64,000 bases of DNA, from contig CAKRRN010000001.1 in the NCBI GenBank assembly GCA_934394435.1, positions 248,001-312,000 on the forward strand. The letters are read 5' to 3'. Of the stretch, positions 1 to 9,300 are shown piece after piece. The notes below the pieces were generated by a model. It was not told the origin of the DNA. It saw only the letters and a list, made by a program, of their open reading frames with translations, and made no database searches. The first letter of the stretch is position 1; each line of letters starts with the position of its first letter. Position numbers and translations under genes: made by a program. Origin of the DNA: an uncultured Bacteroidaceae bacterium. GTDB taxonomy: Bacteria; Bacteroidota; Bacteroidia; Bacteroidales; Bacteroidaceae.

Positions 1-2
1 GT

Positions 3-1544
3 GAACCACGCATTCCTGACCGAATTACACCCAAGGTGCTTTTTGAGACGGTGAAGAGTGAGGCAGATGCCTTGCATAAGTATGGATTTAGGGGGACGTG
101 GCTTCTGCAATATGATGCTCTTATAATGCCAGAGTATCAGCAGATGATGAAAGAAGAGCTTGCTCATGGATGTGAGGTTGGTGGCTGGTGGGAGATTACA
201 GAGCCACATGTGAAAGCTGCGGGAATCAAGTGGAGAGGGCGTTATCCATGGGACTGGCATTCGGATAAAGGTTTCTCAGTGGGGTATACTCCTGTGGAAA
301 GAGAGAAACTCGTAGATGTATACATGGCTGAGTTTAAACGGTTGTTTGGTGAGTACCCACACAGTATCGGGTCTTGGTTCATAGATGCTCACTCGCTTGC
401 ATATATGCATGATAAGTATGGTGTGGAAGGCAGTTGTATGTGTCGTGACCAAGTAGGCACTGACGGCTATACGCTTTGGGGAGGCTATTGGCATGGAGCT
501 TACTATCCTTCGCGTAAGAATATGTATATGCCTGCGCAAACGAAGGAGGAGCAGATAGACTTGCCCGTGTTTCGAATGTTGGGGAGTGACCCGCTCTACC
601 AGTATAGTGCAGGAGTCGGAGGAGCCGTACAGAGTGTGTGCACGATGGAACCTACCTATATCAATGCGCAGGATAGCACTTGGGTGGCATGGTATTTGCG
701 CTGTCAGACCGAGGATCCTGCTTTGGGCTACACTTATTTCCAGGCTGGTCAGGAGAATTCCTTTACGTGGGAGGTCTTTCATAAAGGCTATGAGGTGCAG
801 CTTCCTCAAATAAGGAGACTTGCCGATGAAGGAAAGCTGCGAGTGGAGACCTTGTTGGAAAGCGCGCGTTCGTTCAGAAAGAAATACCATGTGACGCCTC
901 CGACAGCGTGTTCCGCACTAAGAGATTATACTTCTAATGAAGGAAAGACTGTATGGTTTAATAGCCGATTCTATCGCGCCAATATTTTATGGGAAGGCGA
1001 TAGAATGGGCATTCGTGATATTCATCTGTTTCGCGAGCAGGCTGTCTCCTCATATCTTCGTGAAGTGTGTACCAGTAACCAGTGTGTCTATATGACTCTT
1101 CCCTTGGTGGATGGATGTCTGTGGAGTTCTGCTGAAAAAATGGCAAGCATGAGGCTTATGCTGCGTACTGCGTCTGGAGATTGGACGGAATTGAATGGGG
1201 CAGCCCCGAAGATAACCAGTAGGAAGGGTGTCGTAAAAGTACTTTGGCCACTGACCTCTGTGGAGGGGAAGTTCTTTGTCACTATGGATGAGAGGGGAAT
1301 GCAGTTAAGTTGCAGCAATAGAGATTTGGAATGGTGTCTGCAACTGGATGTTGCATCAAAGGCTAAACTTCCCTTTGAAAAGATTGAGCGAAATAAAATC
1401 TATGGCTCTCAAAGTGGATTCTCTTATCATACCAGTTTGATTTCTGGTTGTGCAGAAGATCTTCGCTCAGAGTCTGATACTCATGTGTTACGGCTCACTC
1501 CAGAGAAAGGAAAGGTGACTTTAGATTTCTCTGAAGCAAAGTAA
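3..1544 (+). CDS. Barrel-fold (glycoside hydrolase/deacetylase-like) protein, 5' end cut by window
   Basis: The reading frame is open to the first base of the window, so the N-terminus and any signal peptide are missing; 513 residues are visible. The first 280 or so residues look like a carbohydrate-active (beta/alpha) barrel of the glycoside hydrolase/deacetylase type: runs such as FRGTWLLQYDALI, CEVGGWWEITEPHV and SIGSWFIDAHSLAYM alternate short strands with Trp/His/Asp-rich loops. The C-terminal part looks like a beta-sandwich. I do not recognise a named family or a certain catalytic pair. It lies 71 nt upstream of an alpha-L-rhamnosidase on the same strand, so the two are probably co-transcribed and act on the same rhamnose-containing glycan; that is inference from context only. 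Confidence 0.55.
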   Translation, partial: EPRIPDRITPKVLFETVKSEADALHKYGFRGTWLLQYDALIMPEYQQMMKEELAHGCEVGGWWEITEPHVKAAGIKWRGRYPWDWHSDKGFSVGYTPVEREKLVDVYMAEFKRLFGEYPHSIGSWFIDAHSLAYMHDKYGVEGSCMCRDQVGTDGYTLWGGYWHGAYYPSRKNMYMPAQTKEEQIDLPVFRMLGSDPLYQYSAGVGGAVQSVCTMEPTYINAQDSTWVAWYLRCQTEDPALGYTYFQAGQENSFTWEVFHKGYEVQLPQIRRLADEGKLRVETLLESARSFRKKYHVTPPTACSALRDYTSNEGKTVWFNSRFYRANILWEGDRMGIRDIHLFREQAVSSYLREVCTSNQCVYMTLPLVDGCLWSSAEKMASMRLMLRTASGDWTELNGAAPKITSRKGVVKVLWPLTSVEGKFFVTMDERGMQLSCSNRDLEWCLQLDVASKAKLPFEKIERNKIYGSQSGFSYHTSLISGCAEDLRSESDTHVLRLTPEKGKVTLDFSEAK

Positions 1545-1615
1545 GAAAGCATCGTGTTTTGAACCTTGCTTTTGATAAATGTAAATCATAGATGTATATA
1601 AATGAGCAAAATATA

Positions 1616-4255
1616 ATGAAGAAGGTATTCTTGACTTTGTCAACATTGGTATTGTCTCTCCTGTCTGCATCTGCATCTGCGGATTTTAAGTTAATGGCAT
1701 GGACTGAACATTTGGAGAATCCGCTGGGAGTGGACGTCCAACATCCTCGTTTCTCCTGGATGCCTGATAGTACTTGTGAGGCACGCAAGCAAATGTCATG
1801 GCATTTGGTAGTGGCTCTCGATTCGATTTCTGCATTGCAGATGCATGGAAACTTGGTGAGTGACAGACGTGTGCAAGACGATTGTGTGCTGACACGTTAT
1901 GAGGGTGCCCCTCTGAAGCCACGTACGAAATACTACTGGCGTGTAGTGAGTGATTATGGAGATAAAAAAGGTGATAGTGGCGTGCAGACCTTTGAAACAG
2001 GTTTGGGGACGCACTCCAACTGGCATGGGCATTGGATAGGGGACGGTCAAGACCAGAATGTCTTACCTGCTCCTTATTTTCGCAAAACATTTTTGGTCGG
2101 GAAAAAAGTAAAACAAGCCAGAGCGTATATGGCTGCTGCTGGATTATACGAACTGAGTATCAATGGTCAGCGTGTGGGCAATCACATGCTCGATCCCCTT
2201 TATACGCGGTTCGATAGAAGAATCCTTTATGTTGCTCATGACGTCACTTCTCTGCTTATACAAGGCATAAATGCCGTGGGAGTGGTACTGGGCAATGGAT
2301 GGTATAATCATCAATCCATAGGGGTATGGAACTTCGAGCATGCCCCTTGGCGTAACAGACCAACTTTTTGTGTGGACTTGATTGTTACTTATGAGGATGG
2401 TACAGAACAGGTGGTGTATAGTGACCTTTCCTGGAGGACCAGCAGTGGAGAAATCGTACAGGATAATATTTATACTGGCGAGCATCGAGACTTTACTCGT
2501 TCACAGAAGGGTTGGAACATGCCCAATTTCGATGATAGCACATGGCGAGGGGTAAGCTATAGAGCATGCCCAGCTTCTTCTGTGTCTGCACAGCAGGCAC
2601 GCCCCATTCTTGTGGATTGGGAACGTAAGGCAGTGAGGTTGACTCAATTGTCTGAAAAAGTGTGGCTTTACGATTTCGGGCAGAATATGGCAGGTGTGAC
2701 TCATCTGAAATTGAAGGGCGAAAGGGGAAACGTGTTGCGTATACGTCACGCAGAACGTTTGAACAAGGAGGGATTTGTCGACCTCTCGAATATAGATGTG
2801 TATTATCGGGGAGACAGAGAAAAAGATCCGTTCCAGACGGATGTGGTGACTTTGAGCGGAGAGACAGACGAGTATCGCACACAGTTCAATTATAAAGGCT
2901 TTCGTTATGCACAGGTGGAAAGCGAACAGCCTATAGAACTGACGGATGAGAATCTTACAGCATGTTTCCTGCACAGTAATGTACCATCAGTAGGAAGCAT
3001 CCAAGCGTCGGAACCCATCATCGAAAAATTGATGCATGCCAGTCGTATGTCCTACCTTTCTAATCTGATGGGGTTGCCAACGGATTGTCCACAACGCGAA
3101 AAGAATGGATGGACAGGCGATGGGCATCTGGCTATTGAGGCTGGATTATATAATTATGATGGGATTACCATATATGAAAAGTGGATGCAGGATCATCGAG
3201 ACGAGCAACAGCCTAATGGAGTGTTGCCTGATATTATTCCAACAGGTGGTTGGGGGTACGGTACGGATAATGGATTAGATTGGACCAGTACTATTGCCAT
3301 CATTCCTTGGACGCTCTATCTTTTCTATGGTGATGATCAAGCTCTGCGTGACTGTTATGAAAATATCAAACGTTACGTTAACTATGTTGATCAGCGTTAT
3401 CCTGGTCATTTGGCAGACTGGGGAAGAGGGGATTGGGTGCCAGTAACTGTGGGTAGTAATAAAGAGTTGACGTCAAGTGTCTATTTCTACACGGACACAC
3501 GCATTTTGGCTAATGCAGCGCGACTGTTTGGTAGGTATGACGATGCGGACTATTATGGACGTTTGGCAGCCGAAATCCGCCAGGCTATCAATGATAAGTA
3601 TCTAAATCGGGAGACGGGTGTTTATGCCAATGGAACACAGACAGAGCAGAGCGTACCGCTCTATTGGGGAGTAGTACCAGAGGAATGTGAGTCGCTCGTG
3701 GCAAGGAGGCTAAACGAAAAGGTGGAGGCTGCAAACTTTCATCTGGATGTGGGAGTATTGGGGTGTAAGGCTCTGCTGTGTGCACTCAGCCAACATGGTT
3801 ATCCCGAAACAGCCTATCGTGTAGCTGTGCAAAACACTTATCCTTCATGGGGATGGTGGGTAAGCAATGGCAGTACCACCTTGTTGGAAAACTGGCGATT
3901 GGATGCAGAGCGTGACATCTCAGATAACCATATGATGTTTGGTGAGATTGGAGCGTGGTTCTACAAAGGATTGGGTGGACTTTATCCAGATGAACAGGCA
4001 CCTGGATTCCGTCATATACGTCTCGCTCCATATTTTCCAGCATCGCTGAATTCGTTTCATGCTTCACACATTTCTCCGTATGGGGAAATAGAGTCTTCGT
4101 GGACAAGCAAAGGTAAACGAGTGGTGTATACAGTGCGTATTCCTGCAAATTCCTATGCGACCTTTAGCGTACCCAAGGGCTTTGTGGTGAAAGGAAAAGG
4201 AAACATACTTGAATTAACCTCTGGCGTACACCGCATCGAGCTGACACGCCTCTGA
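1616..4255 (+). CDS. Alpha-L-rhamnosidase, glycoside hydrolase family GH78
   Basis: Predicted to release terminal alpha-L-rhamnose from plant glycans such as rhamnogalacturonan or flavonoid glycosides. The 879-residue protein begins with a signal peptide ending near SASASA, so it is exported to the periplasm or cell surface. The start at 1616 is chosen over an upstream ATG at 1592 because the signal peptide begins there. Domain order fits GH78: N-terminal beta-sandwiches (about residues 25-430), the (alpha/alpha)6 barrel, and a C-terminal beta-sandwich. The hallmark DCPQREKNGWTGD lies at residues 490-502, and LLENWRLD around E758; the acidic residues there (D490, E495, D502, E758) correspond to the family's catalytic and substrate-binding acids. 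Length is usual for Bacteroidetes GH78 enzymes. No SusC/SusD pair is visible in the window. Confidence 0.9.
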   Translation: MKKVFLTLSTLVLSLLSASASADFKLMAWTEHLENPLGVDVQHPRFSWMPDSTCEARKQMSWHLVVALDSISALQMHGNLVSDRRVQDDCVLTRYEGAPLKPRTKYYWRVVSDYGDKKGDSGVQTFETGLGTHSNWHGHWIGDGQDQNVLPAPYFRKTFLVGKKVKQARAYMAAAGLYELSINGQRVGNHMLDPLYTRFDRRILYVAHDVTSLLIQGINAVGVVLGNGWYNHQSIGVWNFEHAPWRNRPTFCVDLIVTYEDGTEQVVYSDLSWRTSSGEIVQDNIYTGEHRDFTRSQKGWNMPNFDDSTWRGVSYRACPASSVSAQQARPILVDWERKAVRLTQLSEKVWLYDFGQNMAGVTHLKLKGERGNVLRIRHAERLNKEGFVDLSNIDVYYRGDREKDPFQTDVVTLSGETDEYRTQFNYKGFRYAQVESEQPIELTDENLTACFLHSNVPSVGSIQASEPIIEKLMHASRMSYLSNLMGLPTDCPQREKNGWTGDGHLAIEAGLYNYDGITIYEKWMQDHRDEQQPNGVLPDIIPTGGWGYGTDNGLDWTSTIAIIPWTLYLFYGDDQALRDCYENIKRYVNYVDQRYPGHLADWGRGDWVPVTVGSNKELTSSVYFYTDTRILANAARLFGRYDDADYYGRLAAEIRQAINDKYLNRETGVYANGTQTEQSVPLYWGVVPEECESLVARRLNEKVEAANFHLDVGVLGCKALLCALSQHGYPETAYRVAVQNTYPSWGWWVSNGSTTLLENWRLDAERDISDNHMMFGEIGAWFYKGLGGLYPDEQAPGFRHIRLAPYFPASLNSFHASHISPYGEIESSWTSKGKRVVYTVRIPANSYATFSVPKGFVVKGKGNILELTSGVHRIELTRL

Positions 4256-4519
4256 ATCTGCATAGACTGGCTATTATTGTATAGCCTAAGCTTGTCATCT
4301 GAATATAATGCTTGTTAGCCTTCATTTCGAACGGGTTACTTTCAGACACATTGAAAGCGTATCAGGTTGTGGTGAGACTTGGCAGGAAACAAGATAACGG
4401 ATGAAAGGCTGATGTGGATTGAATTAAAAAAAAAACTATCCATTCGCAGGGGTGGTGCCTTGGCTTGGTCTGACGAATAATCTGGGTTTTACAGGTAAAA
4501 GAGTTAGGATACTCGCTTG

Positions 4520-4603
4520 TTCCCAACTTTGAAATATGTATTTCGCGATGTGAAACAATGATTTCCAACTTTGGTATATATATATCGTGGCGTGAAATGT
4601 TTA
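4520..4603. repeat. Imperfect 42-bp tandem repeat, two copies
   Basis: Copy 1 begins at 4520 and copy 2 at 4562. Both contain CCAACTTTG, then an AT-rich stretch with TAT, then a CG-containing segment ending in GTGAAA. Roughly three quarters of positions match. The period is close to twice 21-22 bp. Confidence 0.55.
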
Positions 4604-4760
4604 GGTTACGCGTAATCTACAGACAAGTAAACTGGCTTATAAGCGCGGGTTATGCCTGTGAATTTGCGTCCGAATCTTTTTCCTGACTTGTCGGTGAGCC
4701 ACTTATTTGTCTAACTCTACTAAAAATCTACTGCGCCGATTGCACTTGGGCATTATGATG

Positions 4761-4817
4761 AATCCGTCTGTAACACCTGTGGGTTGGTGTTGCAGACGGA
4801 TTCCTATGCGTTTTTTT
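4761..4817 (+). terminator. 17-bp stem-loop with downstream T run
   Basis: AATCCGTCTGTAACACC (4761-4777) pairs with GGTGTTGCAGACGGATT (4786-4802); a single G-U wobble is the only imperfection. The loop is 8 nt. Seven T residues follow at 4811-4817, 8 nt after the stem, further away than in a classical intrinsic terminator. It may end transcription from the rhamnosidase operon, although it is 500 nt beyond that stop codon. Confidence 0.5.
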
Positions 4818-4888
4818 CTGTCTTTCTTTGCTGCCTGCAATTTCTGTCTTGGGAGACAACAGATAGGTCAACTCTTTTACTCCAACCA

Positions 4889-4943
4889 GTCATTAGACCG
4901 AGCCAACAAGCTGGCTCCTGCTGATGAATAGGAATCTAATGAC
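4889..4943. repeat. Nested inverted repeat near the end of the CobW-type gene
   Basis: The outer arms GTCATTAGA (4889-4897) and TCTAATGAC (4935-4943) enclose an inner hairpin GAGCCA (4900-4905) / TGGCTC (4912-4917). It sits 12 nt downstream of the stop codon of the leftward CobW-type gene, so it could act as a termination or RNA-stability element for either convergent unit. Confidence 0.45.
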
Positions 4944-4955
4944 CGATTTGGGGGG

Positions 4956-6197
4956 TTAATCTTCTGTCAGGCATTCGTCCAGCAGTGTGCTGATGGCATC
5001 TTTGTCCAGATTTTGGCCAATGAAGACGAGTTTCTGCATACGGTCACCGTAGCGTTCGTCCCAGTCTCTCCGTAGTCCAGCATCCTTCTGTAGCATGGCC
5101 TCCAGTTCGGGCTTAGGCATTGTGGCGTACCATTGTCCTGCATTCTGAAGTCCTACTTGTTTGCCTGCCTGTTCGAAGACGTAGCAGATGTCTTCCTCGC
5201 TCTTGAAGTAACAGATGCCCTTTGCGCGTATAATGTTCTTGGGCCATAGTCGGGCAACGAAATGGTCAAAACGACCTAAATCGAATGGCTTGCGTCTGTA
5301 ATAGACGAATGTTCCAATACCATATTCCTCCGCTTCTCCTTCTTCATCGTGGTGATGGTGGTGATGATGGTGATGATGACCTTCTTCGTCGTGATGCTCA
5401 TCTTCATCTTCTTCCTCGTGGTGATGGTGCTCCTCGTGGTGGTGCTCTTCTTCCTCATCGCCATGATGATGTTCTATCTCGTCAATCCAGGCAGCAGAGG
5501 TGGCTACCTTTTCAAAGTCAAACAGCCCTGTGTTGAGAATCTTGTCGAAATCTACATTTCCGTAGTCGCATTCTATGATTTCTGCTTTTGGCTGTAAGGC
5601 TCTGATGATTTGGCGTATACGCTCCAGTTCCTGTGGGCTAACCTCGCTTGCCTTGTTGAGCAGGATGATGTTGCAGAATTCTATTTGCTGGATGACCAGA
5701 TTCTCGATGTCTTCTTCTGCGATGTTGTTTTTCATCAGTCCTTCACCGTTTTGAAACTCGTCTTTCATTCTTAAAGCGTCTACGACGGTGACGATGCTGT
5801 CAAGTTGTGGCACTCCGTTGCGTGTAACGGGTTCTGCCATTGAGGGTATTGAACAGATGGTTTGTGCAATGGGTGCTGGTTCGCATATGCCACTTGCCTC
5901 TATGACGAGATAGTCAAATCGCTGTTGAGCAATGATGTCTGTGATTTGTTGTACCAAATCCATTTTCAAGGTGCAACAGATACATCCGTTCTGAAGTGAG
6001 ATGAGGCTGTCGTCTTGTTTATCCACCACGCCTCCCTTTTGTATGAGGTCTGCATCGATATTGACCTCGCCAATGTCATTTACGATTACCGCGAAGCGGA
6101 TTCCACGGTTGTTTGACAGAATTCTGTTGAGCAGAGTAGTCTTTCCGCTACCCAGATACCCCGTCAGTAACAGTACAGGAAGATTCATCTTTTTCAT
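4956..6197 (-). CDS. CobW/COG0523 G3E-family GTPase metallochaperone with His-rich region
   Basis: A cytosolic P-loop GTPase of the COG0523 group (CobW, YeiR, YjiA, ZNG1 relatives) that delivers metal, usually zinc or cobalt, to client proteins. Residues 13-21 form the Walker A loop GYLGSGKTT. The CxCC metal site is C72-I-C74-C75, and a guanine-specificity-like NKAS lies at 181-184. The CobW C-terminal domain starts near residue 295. Between the domains, residues 243-283 hold 22 histidines, including ten in a row, interspersed with Glu/Asp. This is a large metal-binding insert, consistent with zinc or nickel/cobalt buffering. The gene is divergent from the CotH-type gene and has its own leftward -7 box. 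The client cannot be deduced from neighbours. An in-frame ATG at codon 4 (6188) is an alternative start. Confidence 0.88.
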   Translation of the reverse strand: MKKMNLPVLLLTGYLGSGKTTLLNRILSNNRGIRFAVIVNDIGEVNIDADLIQKGGVVDKQDDSLISLQNGCICCTLKMDLVQQITDIIAQQRFDYLVIEASGICEPAPIAQTICSIPSMAEPVTRNGVPQLDSIVTVVDALRMKDEFQNGEGLMKNNIAEEDIENLVIQQIEFCNIILLNKASEVSPQELERIRQIIRALQPKAEIIECDYGNVDFDKILNTGLFDFEKVATSAAWIDEIEHHHGDEEEEHHHEEHHHHEEEDEDEHHDEEGHHHHHHHHHHDEEGEAEEYGIGTFVYYRRKPFDLGRFDHFVARLWPKNIIRAKGICYFKSEEDICYVFEQAGKQVGLQNAGQWYATMPKPELEAMLQKDAGLRRDWDERYGDRMQKLVFIGQNLDKDAISTLLDECLTED

Positions 6198-6229
6198 ATT
6201 CTTTGTTTTTTCTCTATTTGTGCTTTTTA

Positions 6230-6237
6230 CAAAGATA
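6230..6237 (-). promoter_or_regulatory. Bacteroidetes -7 box for the CobW-type gene
   Basis: Read leftward the sequence is TATCTTTG, an exact TAnnTTTG match, 33 nt upstream of the start codon. No clear -33 TTTG partner or zinc-repressor operator was identified. Confidence 0.6.
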
Positions 6238-6334
6238 CGCCATTTCTGTAGCCATTATGTCATGTGGTGAGGCTTTTTTGTTTCTGAATATTTATTTTGT
6301 TGAGGAGAAGTCAGATTGGCATTGAAAAAAGTGA

Positions 6335-6342
6335 TATATTTG
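6335..6342 (+). promoter_or_regulatory. Bacteroidetes -7 box for the CotH-type gene
   Basis: TATATTTG matches TAnnTTTG. Transcription would begin near 6349, which excludes the upstream in-frame start at 6297 and supports the ATG at 6372. Confidence 0.65.
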
Positions 6343-6371
6343 CACTAATAATATATTCTCTGGCTGAAACT

Positions 6372-9300
6372 ATGATGGTGAAGAAACGATTATTACAACA
6401 ACTGTTTATCTGTATAATTGCATCTCTTTGTTTTGCTGCTTCGCTGAGCGCACAGGAAAATAAGAAATTGACAGGAACTCCCATTGGCTCTCCCAATGTG
6501 GATTATTCAACGGGTCAGTCATCTAGTACAGTCAATACGTTGGCGAATGCTTTTGATGGAAAAACCAATACCTTTTACGCGTCTTTGAACAGATCGAACA
6601 CATGGGTCGGTCTTGACTTGGGTACGCCTCATGTGATAACACGTGTAGGATGGGCACCACGTAGCGGTCAGCCAGGCAGAGTGCAGCTCGGACTCTTTGA
6701 GGGAGCTAATAAGGAGGACTTTACAGATGCAGTACCCTTGTATCTGATTCCTTCTGTAGGGACGAACGGAGTGGTGGAACATGCCGATGTAAGGGTGTCT
6801 CGCGGATTTCGTTATGTTCGTTATGTGGGTCCTAATGACGCCAGATGTAACATCGCAGAAGTGGAATTCTATGGTCATGAGGGTGTTGGTGATGATTCAC
6901 AATTTTATCAGATAACTAACCTGCCCACACTTAGCATACACACCTTTGCTGGCACCGATCCTAAAGACAAAGTGAATGAGATGCCTTCGGGAATGTCCCT
7001 TATCTATGACGGAGGTACACTCATCCAGGAGGACACCATGCTTATACGTGGCAGAGGTAACGCGTCTTGGGGCTTCCCTAAGAAACCTTATCGCATCAAG
7101 TTCTACAAGGGAGGGAGCAAACGGCTCTTGAAGGGCTCCCCACTGGAGACCCCCGCAAAAGCCAGAAAATGGACGCTTATCAATAATTATGGTGACAAGA
7201 CCTTGATGCGTAATTGCGTGGCTTTCGAGACGAGCCGTCGCTTGGGATTGGCATATACTCCATATTGCCAGCCTGTAGATGTTGTACTGAATGGAGAGTA
7301 TAAGGGATGTTATCAGCTGTGTGACCAACTGACTGTGGATAAGAATAGAGTGGCCATCACAGAGATGACCCCCGAGGATAAGGAAGGCGAGGCTCTGACA
7401 GGAGGCTATTTCGTAGAAGTGGATGCTTATGCCAGTAGCGAATCCTCTTGGTTCTCCACCTCGCGAGGTATGCCTGTAACCATCAAGTCGCCTGATGAGG
7501 ATGAAATCAATCTGGTACAGAAGAATTATCTGAAGAGGATATTTAATCAGATGGAATCATCGGTTTTCTCATCGAATTACAAGGATGAGAATACGGGTTA
7601 TCGGAGCAGATTGGATGTGGAGAGTTTCCTTAGGCATTTTATCGTTGGTGAATTGGCAGGAAATACCGATACCTATTGGAGCACCTATATGTACAAGGAC
7701 CGTAACGAGGTGCCTTTTCATGTGGGACCCGTGTGGGATTTTGACTTGGCTATGGATAATGACGCTCGCATCTATCCTGTAAACAATCGTGATAACTGGG
7801 TCTATCGGACAGGAGGAAGCGCTGCTCACAATATGGTTGCTTTCGTGAATAGAATCCTCTCAGACAACTATGCGAACAAACGACTCAAATCCATATGGAC
7901 GGAGATGCGTCGAAGCGGAGCTTTTTCGGAAGAGTCATTGGTAGGCTATGTTGATAGTATGGCACAGGTGCTCGATGCTTCCCAACGGCTTAATTTCATT
8001 CGGTGGCCTATATTGAACCAGCGTGTACATCAAAATCCCATTGCTTATGGGTCGTACGAAGGTGAGGTGAATGTCTTGCGCGAGTATTTTCCTGCGCGTA
8101 TTGCGTGGATAGATAAGTTTCTTGGTTATGGAGTTGAAAAGGTTTACAACGATTCTGTCTTCTATATAAAATCAGCTGAAGATTTGCTGGAATTTTCAGA
8201 GGCGGTCAATTCCGGCGCAAATCATTCTGAAGGATATTTGGCAGCCGACATCAATATGTCGGGGTATAGTGATCTGTTTGTGCCTATAGGAAATGGCACC
8301 CATCCGTTTATGGGCATCTTTGACGGACGTGGGCATGTTATAAGAAACTTGAAAATAACAGGTACGGATAATTGCGGACTGTTTGGCACAGTAAGTGGTG
8401 GAGCCCAAATAAGTAATTTCATCTTTGACTCCACTTGCTCAATAAGCGCTGGTTCCTATGTGGGGGTAATAGGAGTCTCTACAGGAGAGGGACAGATTAC
8501 CGTTGAACGTGTGGGAAATGAGGCAAGCATCGTGGGAACAGGTGTCAATGTCTCTGGTATTATCGGATGTAATTATGGCTCTACATGTAGGTTTGTTATT
8601 ACAGACTGTTATAATACAGGAACGATAAAAGGCTCAAACGAATGCGCGGCAATATGCGGCTGGGCAGGAGGTAATGCCGTGATAAGCGGATGTTGGAATA
8701 CAGGCGAGGTGACGGGTTATATTTCCGATTTGGAGATGGTTCGTTATTCTAACCCGATAGCGATAGATAATTGTTATAATATCTATGGCACTCAGGTGGA
8801 GCAGGTAACATCGGCTTCTGTAGCAAGTGGCGAATTGGCGTTTCGTCTGAATGAAGCGAAAGGAGAATTCCCTGTTTGGTATCAAGAACTTGGGACAGAC
8901 GCTCATCCTGTCTTTGACAGTAGACGCGGGCTTGTGTTCCGAAATCCCGATGGCTCGTATTCTAATGTGAAGAGCCTGGCAGGTGATGTGAAGAAGGATG
9001 ATAAGATTGACGTGTGGGATGCAGACTGGGAGGCAGAGTCGATTGTGGGACGTGAACCTGCGGAGTTCTTTGCCTTAAATTCAGATGTCAATCAAGATCG
9101 AAAGATAGACGTTTTGGATGTGGTGGCTATAATAAATGCCGTTGGTGGTAAAACCATAAACTTTACGGAAAGCGATGAGGGAAATGCACGACTGTATTCG
9201 AGCAATGCCTCTGTGAAGGCAAGCAATTCGCGCAAGGTTAATGTATGGCTGACTTCTCCACTGACCATAAGTGCTTATCAGGCAGATATTCTCGTCTCAG

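Larger units (their letters stand above)
4256..4955. other. 700-bp intergenic region with repeats and hairpins, no convincing gene
   Basis: Lies between the rhamnosidase and the convergent CobW-type gene. It contains a two-copy imperfect 42-bp tandem repeat near 4520, a 17-bp stem-loop at 4761-4802 followed by a T run, and a nested inverted repeat at 4889-4943. A 74-codon rightward ORF (4707-4931) spans the hairpins and has no recognisable features; I do not call it. Confidence 0.6.

Noticed and set aside
4707..4931. 74-codon rightward ORF
   Set aside because: Covers the 17-bp hairpin and nested repeat, so the frame is more likely incidental.
5285..5597. Rightward ORFs opposite the His-rich tract, rich in Asp or Val/Phe
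   Set aside because: They are antisense shadows of the repetitive His/Glu codons of the CobW-type gene.
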